Shown: positions 47,501 through 58,606 of the stretch, piece after piece
How the letters are laid out: each line of letters begins with the position of its first letter
How positions within the stretch are numbered: position 1 is the first letter of the stretch
Origin: Lasioglossum baleicum
Taxonomy: Eukaryota; Arthropoda; Insecta; Hymenoptera; Halictidae
Length of the DNA: 64,000 bases
Assembly: GCF_051020765.1 (NCBI RefSeq)
Contig: NW_027469568.1
Location: 1-64,000, forward strand
Direction of reading: 5' to 3'
Notes under the pieces: model-generated
What the model was told of the DNA's origin: nothing
The model's input: the letters and a program-made list of their open reading frames with translations, nothing else
The model's database searches: none
Position numbers and translations under genes: made by a program

Positions 47501-50150
47501 TGTTTGTGCTCGACTAGCCTGCGGGATGCATCCTTTCGCACGTGTTTTTACTCGACTAGCCTGCGGGATGCATCCTCTCGCACGTGTTTTTGCTCGACTA
47601 GCCTGCGGGATGCATCCTCTCGCACGTGTTTTTGCTCGACTAGCCATGCGCATCCCAAAAAACCTGCACATGCGCATCCCAAAAAACCTGCGCATGCGCA
47701 TCCCACAAAACCTGCGCATGCGCATCCCACAAAACCTCGCACGTGTTTTTACTCGACTAGCCTGCGGGATGCATCCTCTCGCACGTGTTTTTGCTCGACT
47801 AGCCTGCGGGATGCATCCTCTCGCACGTGTTTTTGCTCGACTAGCCATGCGCATCCCAAAAAACCTGCGCATGCGCATCCCAAAAAACCTGCGCATGCGC
47901 ATCCCACAAAACCTCGCACGTGTTTTTACTCGACTAGCCTGCGGGATGCATCCTCTCGCACGTGTTTTTACTCGACTAGCCTGCGGGATGCATCCTCTCG
48001 CACGTGTTTTTGCTCGACTAGCCATGCGCATCCTAAAAAACCTGCACATGCGCATCCCAAAAAATCTGCGCATGCGCATCCCACAAAACCTGCGCATGCG
48101 CATCCCACAAAACCTCGCACGTGTTTGTGCTCGACTAGCCTGCGGGATGCATCCTTTCGCACGTGTTTTTACTCGACTAGCCTGCGGGATGCATCCTCTC
48201 GCACGTGTTTTTGCTCGACTAGCCTGCGGGATGCATCCTCTCGCACGTGTTTTTGCTCGACTAGCCATGCGCATCCCAAAAAACCTGCACATGCGCATCC
48301 CAAAAAACCTGCGCATGCGCATCCCACAAAACCTGCGCATGCGCATCCCACAAAACCTCGCACGTGTTTTTACTCGACTAGCCTGCGGGATGCATCCTCT
48401 CGCACGTGTTTTTGCTCGACTAGCCTGCGGGATGCATCCTCTCGCACGTGTTTTTGCTCGACTAGCCATGCGCATCCCAAAAAACCTGCGCATGCGCATC
48501 CCAAAAAACCTGCGCATGCGCATCCCACAAAACCTCGCACGTGTTTTTACTCGACTAGCCTGCGGGATGCATCCTCTCGCACGTGTTTTTGCTCGACTAG
48601 CCATGCGCATCCCAAAAAACCTGCACATGCGCATCCCACAAAACCTGCGCATGCGCATCCCACAAAACCTCGCACGTGTTTTTACTCGACTAGCCTGCGG
48701 GATGCATCCTCTCGCACGTGTTTTTGCTCGACTAGCCTGCGGGATGCATCCTCTCGCACGTGTTTTTGCTCGACTAGCCTGCGGGATGCATCCTCTCGCA
48801 CGTGTTTTTACTCGACTAGCCTGCAGGATGCATCCTCTCGCACGTGTTTTTGCTCGACTAGCCTGCGGGATGCATCCTCTCGCACGTGTTTTTACTCGAC
48901 TACCCTGCGGGATGCATCCTCTCGCACGTGTTTTTGCTCGACTAGCCATGCGCATCCCAAAAAACCTGCGCATGCGCATCCCACAAAACCTCGCACGTGT
49001 TTTTGCTCGACTAGCCTGCGGGATGCATCCTCTCGCACGTGTTTTTGCTCGACTAGCCTGCGGGATGCATCCTCTCGCACGTGTTTTTACTCGACTAGCC
49101 TGCGGGATGCATCCTCTCGCACGTGTTTTTACTCGACTAGCCTGCGGGATGCATCCTCTCGCACGTGTTTTTGCTCGACTAGCCATGCGCATCCCAAAAA
49201 ACCTGCGCATGCGCATCCCACAAAACCTGCGCATGCGCATCCCACAAAACCTGCGCATGCGCATCCCACAAAACCTGCGCATGCGCATCCCACAAAACCT
49301 CGCACGTGTTTTTACTCGACTAGCCTGCGGGATGCATCCTCTCGCACGTGTTTTTGCTCGACTAGCCTGCGGGATGCATCCTCTCGCACGTGTTTTTGCT
49401 CGACTAGCCTGCGGGATGCATCCTCTCGCACGTGTTTGTGCTCGACTAGCCTGCGGAATGCATCCTCTCGCACGTGTTTTTACTCGACTAGCCTGCGGGA
49501 TGCATCCTCTCGCACGTGTTTTTGCTCGACTAGCCTGCGGGATGCATCCTCTCGCACGTGTTTTTGCTCGACTAGCCTGCGGGATGCATCCTCTCGCACG
49601 TGTTTTTACTCGACTAGCCTGCAGGATGCATCCTCTCGCACGTGTTTTTACTCGACTAGCCTGCGGGATGCATCCTCTCGCACGTGTTTTTACTCGACTA
49701 CCCTGCGGGATGCATCCTCTCGCACGTGTTTTTGCTCGACTAGCCTGCGGGATGCATCCTCTCGCACGTGTTTGTGCTCGACTAGCCTGCGGGATGCATC
49801 CTCTCGCACGTGTTTTTACTCGACTAGCCTGCGGGATGCATCCTCTCGCACGTGTTTTTGCTCGACTAGCCTGCGGGATGCATCCTCTCGCACGTGTTTT
49901 TGCTCGACTAGCCTGCGGGATGCATCCTCTCGCACGTGTTTTTACTCGACTAGCCTGCGGGATGCATCCTCTCGCACGTGTTTTTGCTCGACTAGCCTGC
50001 GGGATGCATCCTCTCGCACGTGTTTTTGCTCGACTAGCCTGCGGGATGCATCCTCTCGCACGTGTTTTTACTCGACTAGCCTGCAGGATGCATCCTCTCG
50101 CACGTGTTTTTACTCGACTAGCCTGCGGGATGCATCCTCTCGCACGTGTT
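47501..50150 (+). repeat. CTGCACATGCG clusters and type III segment
   Basis: The block carries the TTTGTGCTCG/CATCCTTTCGC pair near 47,515 and 48,128, CATCCTAAAAAACC near 48,034, and a type III segment from about 48.6 to 49.75 kb with a five-unit B cluster. After 49,740 a long run of only A units extends to about 50,285. Most of the block recurs at +14,195 bp up to the window end. Confidence 0.85.
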
Positions 50151-52475
50151 TTTACTCGACTAGCCTGCGGGATGCATCCTCTCGCACGTGTTTTTGCTCG
50201 ACTAGCCTGCGGGATGCATCCTCTCGCACGTGTTTTTGCTCGACTAGCCTGCGGGATGCATCCTCTCGCACGTGTTTTTGCTCGACTAGCCATGCGCATC
50301 CCAAAAAACCTGCGCATGCGCATCCCAAAAAATCTGCGCATGCGCAACCCACAAAACCTGCGCATGCGCATCCCACAAAACCTCGCACGTGTTTGTGCTC
50401 GACTAGCCTGCGGGATGCATCCTTTCGCACGTGTTTTTACTCGACTAGCCTGCGGGATGCATCCTCTCGCACGTGTTTCTGCTCGACTAGCCTGCGGGAT
50501 GCATCCTCTCGCACGTGTTTTTGCTCGACTAGCCTGCGGGATGCATCCTCTCGCACGTGTTTTTGCTCGACTAGCTTGCGGGATGCATCCTCTCGCACGT
50601 GTTTTTGCTCGACTAGCCATGCGCATCCCAAAAAACCTGCGCATGCGCATCCCAAAAAATCTGCGCATGCGCATCCCACAAAACCTGCGCATGCGCATCC
50701 CACAAGACCTCGCACGTGTTTTTACTCGACTAGCCTGCGGGATGCATCCTCTCGCACGTGTTTTTGCTCGACTAGCCTGCGGGATGCATCCTCTCGCACG
50801 TGTTTTTGCTCGACTAGCCATGCGCATCCCAAAAAACCTGCGCATGCGCATCCCACAAAACCTCGCACGTGTTTTTACTCGACTAGCCTGCGGGATGCAT
50901 CCTCTCGCACGTGTTTTTACTCGACTAGCCTGCGGGATGCATCCTCTCGCACGTGTTTTTGCTCGACTAGCCATGCGCATCCCAAAAAACCTGCACATGC
51001 GCATCCCAAAAAATCTGCGCATGCGCATCCCACAAAACCTGCGCATGCGCATCCCACAAAACCTCGCACGTGTTTGTGCTCGACTAGCCTGCGGGATGCA
51101 TCCTTTCGCACGTGTTTTTACTCGACTAGCCTGCGGGATGCATCCTCTCGCACGTGTTTTTGCTCGACTAGCCTGCGGGATGCATCCTCTCGCACGTGTT
51201 TTTGCTCGACTAGCCATGCGCATCCCAAAAAACCTGCACATGCGCATCCCAAAAAACCTGCGCATGCGCATCCCACAAAACCTGCGCATGCGCATCCCAC
51301 AAAACCTCGCACGTGTTTTTACTCGACTAGCCTGCGGGATGCATCCTCTCGCACGTGTTTTTGCTCGACTAGCCTGCGGGATGCATCCTCTCGCACGTGT
51401 TTTTGCTCGACTAGCCATGCGCATCCCAAAAAACCTGCGCATGCGCATCCCACAAAACCTCGCACGTGTTTTTACTCGACTAGCCTGCGGGATGCATCCT
51501 CTCGCACGTGTTTTTACTCGACTAGCCTGCGGGATGCATCCTCTCGCACGTGTTTTTGCTCGACTAGCCATGCGCATCCCAAAAAACCTGCACATGCGCA
51601 TCCCAAAAAACCTGCGCATGCGCATCCCACAAAACCTGCGCATGCGCATCCCACAAAACCTCCCACGTGTTTTTACTCGACTAGCCTGCGGGATGCATCC
51701 TCTCGCACGTGTTTTTGCTCGGCTAGCCTGCGGGATGCATCCTCTCGCACGTGTTTTTGCTCGACTAGCCATGCGCATCCCAAAAAACCTGCGCATGCGC
51801 ATCCCACAAAACCTGCGCATGCGCATCCCACAAAACCTCGCACGTGTTTGTGCTCGACTAGCCTGCGGGATGCATCCTTTCGCACGTGTTTTTACTCGAC
51901 TAGCCTGCGGGATGCATCCTCTCGCACGTGTTTTTACTCGACTAGCCTGCGGGATGCATCCTCTCGCACGTGTTTTTACTCGACTACCCTGCGGGATGCA
52001 TCCTCTCGCACGTGTTTTTGCTCGACTAGCCATGCGCATCCCAAAAAACCTGCGCATGCGCATCCCACAAAACCTGCGCATGCGCATCCCACAAAACCTC
52101 GCACGTGTTTTTACTCGACTAGCCTGCAGGATGCTTCCTCTCGCACGTGTTTTTACTCGACTAGCCTGCGGGATGCATCCTCTCGCACGTGTTTTTACTC
52201 GACTACCCTGCGGGATGCATCCTCTCGCATGTGTTTTTGCTCGACTAGCCATGCGCATCCCAAAAAACCTGCGCATGCGCATCCCACAAAACCTGCGTAT
52301 GCGCATCCCACAAAACCTGCGCATGCGCATCCCACAAAACCTCGCACGTGTTTTTACTCGACTAGCCTGCGGGATGCATCCTCTCGCACGTGTTTTTACT
52401 CGACTAGCCTGCGGGATGCATCCTCTCGCACGTGTTTTTACTCGACTACCCTGCGGGATGCATCCTCTCGCACGT
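50151..52475 (+). repeat. Type IV-containing block repeated at +6,175 bp
   Basis: Markers at 50,152-52,432 recur at 56,327-58,607: GCGCAACCCAC near 50,345 and 56,520, TTTCTGCTCG near 50,477 and 56,652, CACAAGACC near 50,703 and 56,878, CCTCCCACGTG near 51,661 and 57,836, and CTCGGCTAGCC near 51,719 and 57,894. Private differences exist, such as GACTAGCTTGC near 50,573. The right part, from about 51.5 kb, also recurs at +2,339 bp. Confidence 0.87.
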
Positions 52476-54770
52476 GTTTTGCTCGACTAGCCATGCGCAT
52501 CCCATAAAACCTGCGCATGCGCATCCCACAAAACCTGCGCATGCGCATCCCACAAAACCTGCGCATGCGCATCCCACAAAACCTCGCACGTGTTTTTACT
52601 CGACTAGCCTGCGGGATGCATCCTCTCGCACGTGTTTTTACTCGACTACCCTGCGGGATGCATCCTCTCGCACGTGTTTTTGCGCGACTAGCCTGCGGGA
52701 TGCATCCTCTCGCACGTGTTTTTGCTCGACTAGGCATGCGCATCCCAAAAAACCTGCGCATGCGCATCCCACAAAACCTGCGCATGCGCATCCCACAAAA
52801 CCTCGCACGTGTTTTTACTCGACTAGCCTGCGGGATGCATCCTCTCGCACGTGTTTTTACTCGACTAGCCTGCGGGATGCATCCTCTCGCACGTGTTTTT
52901 ACTCGACTAGCCTGCGGGATGCATCGTCTCGCACGTGTTTTTGCTCGACTAGCCTGCGGGATGCATCCTCTCGCACGTGTTTTTACTCGACTAGCCTGCG
53001 GGATGCATCCTCTCGCACGTGTTTTTACTCGACTAGCCTGCGGGATGCATCCTCTTGCACGTGTTTTTACTCGACTAGCCTGCGGGATGCATCCTCTCGC
53101 ACGTGTTTTTGCTCGACTAGGCATGCGCATCCCAAAAAAACTGCGCATGCGCATCCCACAAAACCTCGCACGTGTTTTTACTCGACTAGCCTGCGGGATG
53201 CATCCTCTCGCACGTGTTTTTGCTCGACTAGCCTGCGGGATGCATCCTCTCGCACGTGTTTTTACTCGACTAGCCTGCGGGATGCATCCTCTCGCACGTG
53301 TTTTTACTCGACTAGCCTGCGGGATGCATCCTCTCGCACGTGTTTTTACTCGACTACCCTGCGGGATGCATCCTCTCGCACGTGTTTTTGCTCGACTAGC
53401 CATGCGCATCCCAGAAAACCTGCGCATGCGCATCCCACAAAACCTCGCACGTGTTTTTACTCGACTAGCCTGCGGGATGCATCCTCTCGCACGTGTTTTT
53501 GCTCGACTAGCCTGCGGGATGCATCCTCTCGCACGTGTTTTTGCTCGACTAGCCATGCGCATCCCAAAAAACCTGCACATGCGCATCCCAAAAAACCTGC
53601 GCATGCGCATCCCACAAAACCTGCGCATGCGCATCCCACAAAACCTCGCACGTGTTTTTACTCGACTAGCCTGCGGGATGCATCCTCTCGCACGTGTTTT
53701 TGCTCGACTAGCCTGCGGGATGCATCCTCTCGCACGTGTTTTTGCTCGACTAGCCATGCGCATCCCAAAAAACCTGCGCATGCGCATCCCACAAAACCTC
53801 GCACGTGTTTTTACTCGACTAGCCTGCGGGATGCATCCTCTCGCACGTGTTTTTACTCGACTAGCCTGCGGGATGCATCCTCTCGCACGTGTTTTTGCTC
53901 GACTAGCCATGCGCATCCCAAAAAACCTGCACATGCGCATCCCAAAAAACCTGCGCATGCGCATCCCACAAAACCTGCGCATGCGCATCCCACAAAACCT
54001 CCCACGTGTTTTTACTCGACTAGCCTGCGGGATGCATCCTCTCGCACGTGTTTTTGCTCGGCTAGCCTGCGGGATGCATCCTCTCGCACGTGTTTTTGCT
54101 CCACTAGCCATGCGCATCCCAAAAAACCTGCGCATGCGCATCCCACAAAACCTGCGCATGCGCATCCCACAAAACCTCGCACGTGTTTGTGCTCGACTAG
54201 CCTGCGGGATGCATCCTTTCGCACGTGTTTTTACTCGACTAGCCTGCGGGATGCATCCTCTCGCACGTGTTTTTACTCGACTAGCCTGCGGGATGCATCC
54301 TCTCGCACGTGTTTTTACTCGACTACCCTGCGGGATGCATCCTCTCGCACGTGTTTTTGCTCGACTAGCCATGCGCATCCCAAAAAACCTGCGCATGCGC
54401 ATCCCACAAAACCTGCGCATGCGCATCCCACAAAACCTCGCACGTGTTTTTACTCGACTAGCCTGCAGGATGCTTCCTCTCGCACGTGTTTTTACTCGAC
54501 TAGCCTGCGGGATGCATCCTCTCGCACGTGTTTTTACTCGACTACCCTGCGGGATGCATCCTCTCGCATGTGTTTTTGCTCGACTAGCCATGCGCATCCC
54601 AAAAAACCTGCGCATGCGCATCCCACAAAACCTGCGTATGCGCATCCCACAAAACCTGCGCATGCGCATCCCACAAAACCTCGCACGTGTTTTTACTCGA
54701 CTAGCCTGCGGGATGCATCCTCTCGCACGTGTTTTTACTCGACTAGCCTGCGGGATGCATCCTCTCGCAC
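52476..54770 (+). repeat. Type I HOR, recombinant, 2,339-bp period
   Basis: It starts with four T near 52,476 and CCCATAAAACC near 52,501. The usual CACGTATTTTT is absent; a three-unit B cluster is followed by normal CACGTGTTTTT. TTTTTGCGCGACTAG, GACTAGGCATG and CATCGTCTCGC are present. CCCAGAAAACC near 53,411 follows, then a copy of the segment ending at 52,475, including CCTCCCACGTG near 54,001. A private TTGCTCCACTAGCC lies near 54,099. Confidence 0.85.
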
Positions 54771-56075
54771 GTGTTTTTACTCGACTACCCTGCGGGATGC
54801 ATCCTCTCGCACGTGTTTTGCTCGACTAGCCATGCGCATCCCATAAAACCTGCGCATGCGCATCCCACAAAACCTGCGCATGCGCATCCCACAAAACCTC
54901 GCACGTATTTTTACTCGACTAGCCTGCGGGATGCATCCTCTCGCACGTGTTTTTACTCGACTAGCCTGCGGGATGCATCCTCTCGCACGTGTTTTTACTC
55001 GACTACCCTGCGGGATGCATCCTCTCGCACGTGTTTTTGCGCGACTAGCCTGCGGGATGCATCCTCTCGCACGTGTTTTTGCTCGACTAGGCATGCGCAT
55101 CCCAAAAAACCTGCGCATGCGCATCCCACAAAACCTGCGCATGCGCATCCCACAAAACCTCGCACGTGTTTTTACTCGACTAGCCTGCGGGATGCATCCT
55201 CTCGCACGTGTTTTTACTCGACTAGCCTGCGGGATGCATCCTCTCGCACGTGTTTTTACTCGACTAGCCTGCGGGATGCATCGTCTCGCACGTGTTTTTG
55301 CTCGACTAGCCTGCGGGATGCATCCTCTCGCACGTGTTTTTACTCGACTAGCCTGCGGGATGCATCCTCTCGCACGTGTTTTTACTCGACTAGCCTGCGG
55401 GATGCATCCTCTTGCACGTGTTTTTACTCGACTAGCCTGCGGGATGCATCCTCTCGCACGTGTTTTTGCTCGACTAGGCATGCGCATCCCAAAAAAACTG
55501 CGCATGCGCATCCCACAAAACCTCGCACGTGTTTTTACTCGACTAGCCTGCGGGATGCATCCTCTCGCACGTGTTTTTGCTCGACTAGCCTGCGGGATGC
55601 ATCCTCTCGCACGTGTTTTTACTCGACTAGCCTGCGGGATGCATCCTCTCGCACGTGTTTTTACTCGACTAGCCTGCGGGATGCATCCTCTCGCACGTGT
55701 TTTTACTCGACTACCCTGCGGGATGCATCCTCTCGCACGTGTTTTTGCTCGACTAGCCATGCGCATCCCAGAAAACCTGCGCATGCGCATCCCACAAAAC
55801 CTCGCACGTGTTTTTACTCGACTAGCCTGCGGGATGCATCCTCTCGCACGTGTTTTTGCTCGACTAGCCTGCGGGATGCATCCTCTCGCACGTGTTTTTA
55901 CTCGACTAGCCTGCGGGATGCATCCTCTCGCACGTGTTTTTACTCGACTACCCTGCGGGATGCATCCTCTCGCACGTGTTTTTGCTCGACTAGCCTTGCG
56001 CATCCCAAAAAACCTGCGCATGCGCATCCCACAAAACCTGCGCATGCGCATCCCACAAAACCTCGCACGTGTTTT
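54771..56075 (+). repeat. Type I HOR, left part, with CCCAGAAAACC segment
   Basis: Standard type I opening (four T near 54,815, CCCATAAAACC near 54,841, CACGTATTTTT). CATCGTCTCGC near 55,281 is followed by normal CTGCGGGATGC, and the CTTGCACG variant sits in a normal GGATGCATCC core near 55,411, unlike the GGGATTCATCC linkage elsewhere. CCCAGAAAACC lies near 55,768. The block ends at TAGTCGACTA, 56,076-56,085. Confidence 0.85.
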
Positions 56076-58606
56076 TAGTCGACTAGCCTGCGGGATGCAT
56101 CCTCTCGCACGTGTTTTTACTCGACTAGCCTGCGGGATGCATCCTCTCGCACGTGTTTTTGCTCGACTAGCCTGCGGGATGCATCCTCTCGCACGTGTTT
56201 TTGCTCGACTAGCCTGCGGGATGCATCCTCTCGCACGTGTTTTTACTCGACTAGCCTGCAGGATGCATCCTCTCGCACGTGTTTTTACTCGACTAGCCTG
56301 CGGGATGCATCCTCTCGCACGTGTTTTTACTCGACTAGCCTGCGGGATGCATCCTCTCGCACGTGTTTTTGCTCGACTAGCCTGCGGGATGCATCCTCTC
56401 GCACGTGTTTTTGCTCGACTAGCCTGCGGGATGCATCCTCTCGCACGTGTTTTTGCTCGACTAGCCATGCGCATCCCAAAAAACCTGCGCATGCGCATCC
56501 CAAAAAATCTGCGCATGCGCAACCCACAAAACCTGCGCATGCGCATCCCACAAAACCTCGCACGTGTTTGTGCTCGACTAGCCTGCGGGATGCATCCTTT
56601 CGCACGTGTTTTTACTCGACTAGCCTGCGGGATGCATCCTCTCGCACGTGTTTCTGCTCGACTAGCCTGCGGGATGCATCCTCTCGCACGTGTTTTTGCT
56701 CGACTAGCCTGCGGGATGCATCCTCTCGCACGTGTTTTTGCTCGACTAGCCTGCGGGATGCATCCTCTCGCACGTGTTTTTGCTCGACTAGCCATGCGCA
56801 TCCCAAAAAACCTGCGCATGCGCATCCCAAAAAATCTGCGCATGCGCATCCCACAAAACCTGCGCATGCGCATCCCACAAGACCTCGCACGTGTTTTTAC
56901 TCGACTAGCCTGCGGGATGCATCCTCTCGCACGTGTTTTTGCTCGACTAGCCTGCGGGATGCATCCTCTCGCACGTGTTTTTGCTCGACTAGCCATGCGC
57001 ATCCCAAAAAACCTGCGCATGCGCATCCCACAAAACCTCGCACGTGTTTTTACTCGACTAGCCTGCGGGATGCATCCTCTCGCACGTGTTTTTACTCGAC
57101 TAGCCTGCGGGATGCATCCTCTCGCACGTGTTTTTGCTCGACTAGCCATGCGCATCCCAAAAAACCTGCACATGCGCATCCCAAAAAATCTGCGCATGCG
57201 CATCCCACAAAACCTGCGCATGCGCATCCCACAAAACCTCGCACGTGTTTGTGCTCGACTAGCCTGCGGGATGCATCCTTTCGCACGTGTTTTTACTCGA
57301 CTAGCCTGCGGGATGCATCCTCTCGCACGTGTTTTTGCTCGACTAGCCTGCGGGATGCATCCTCTCGCACGTGTTTTTGCTCGACTAGCCATGCGCATCC
57401 CAAAAAACCTGCACATGCGCATCCCAAAAAACCTGCGCATGCGCATCCCACAAAACCTGCGCATGCGCATCCCACAAAACCTCGCACGTGTTTTTACTCG
57501 ACTAGCCTGCGGGATGCATCCTCTCGCACGTGTTTTTGCTCGACTAGCCTGCGGGATGCATCCTCTCGCACGTGTTTTTGCTCGACTAGCCATGCGCATC
57601 CCAAAAAACCTGCGCATGCGCATCCCACAAAACCTCGCACGTGTTTTTACTCGACTAGCCTGCGGGATGCATCCTCTCGCACGTGTTTTTACTCGACTAG
57701 CCTGCGGGATGCATCCTCTCGCACGTGTTTTTGCTCGACTAGCCATGCGCATCCCAAAAAACCTGCACATGCGCATCCCAAAAAACCTGCGCATGCGCAT
57801 CCCACAAAACCTGCGCATGCGCATCCCACAAAACCTCCCACGTGTTTTTACTCGACTAGCCTGCGGGATGCATCCTCTCGCACGTGTTTTTGCTCGGCTA
57901 GCCTGCGGGATGCATCCTCTCGCACGTGTTTTTGCTCGACTAGCCATGCGCATCCCAAAAAACCTGCGCATGCGCATCCCACAAAACCTGCGCATGCGCA
58001 TCCCACAAAACCTCGCACGTGTTTGTGCTCGACTAGCCTGCGGGATGCATCCTTTCGCACGTGTTTTTACTCGACTAGCCTGCGGGATGCATCCTCTCGC
58101 ACGTGTTTTTACTCGACTAGCCTGCGGGATGCATCCTCTCGCACGTGTTTTTACTCGACTACAGTGCGGGATGCATCCTCTCGCACGTGTTTTTGCTCGA
58201 CTAGCCATGCGCATCCCAAAAAACCTGCGCATGCGCATCCCACAAAACCTGCGCATGCGCATCCCACAAAACCTCGCACGTGTTTTTACTCGACTAGCCT
58301 GCAGGATGCTTCCTCTCGCACGTGTTTTTACTCGACTAGCCTGCGGGATGCATCCTCTCGCACGTGTTTTTACTCGACTACCCTGCGGGATGCATCCTCT
58401 CGCATGTGTTTTTGCTCGACTAGCCATGCGCATCCCAAAAAACCTGCGCATGCGCATCCCACAAAACCTGCGTATGCGCATCCCACAAAACCTGCGCATG
58501 CGCATCCCACAAAACCTCGCACGTGTTTTTACTCGACTAGCCTGCGGGATGCATCCTCTCGCACGTGTTTTTACTCGACTAGCCTGCGGGATGCATCCTC
58601 TCGCAC
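56076..58606 (+). repeat. Second copy of 50.1-52.4 kb
   Basis: Matches 50,152-52,432 at +6,175 bp. A private GACTACAGTGC near 58,162 replaces GACTACCCTGC. GCATGTGTTTTTGCTCG near 58,403 is shared with 52,228 and 54,567. The join at TAGTCGACTA shows that the duplicated segment was attached to the end of a type I/CCCAGAAAACC segment. Confidence 0.86.

Noticed and set aside
44082..52490. A 2,802-residue forward open frame as a giant repetitive protein gene
   Set aside because: It has no non-repetitive domain, opens at a GTG inside CACGTG, overlaps an equally open second forward frame and a reverse frame of 2,686 residues, and closes at a frame shift by the four-T unit. Openness follows from unit lengths divisible by three.
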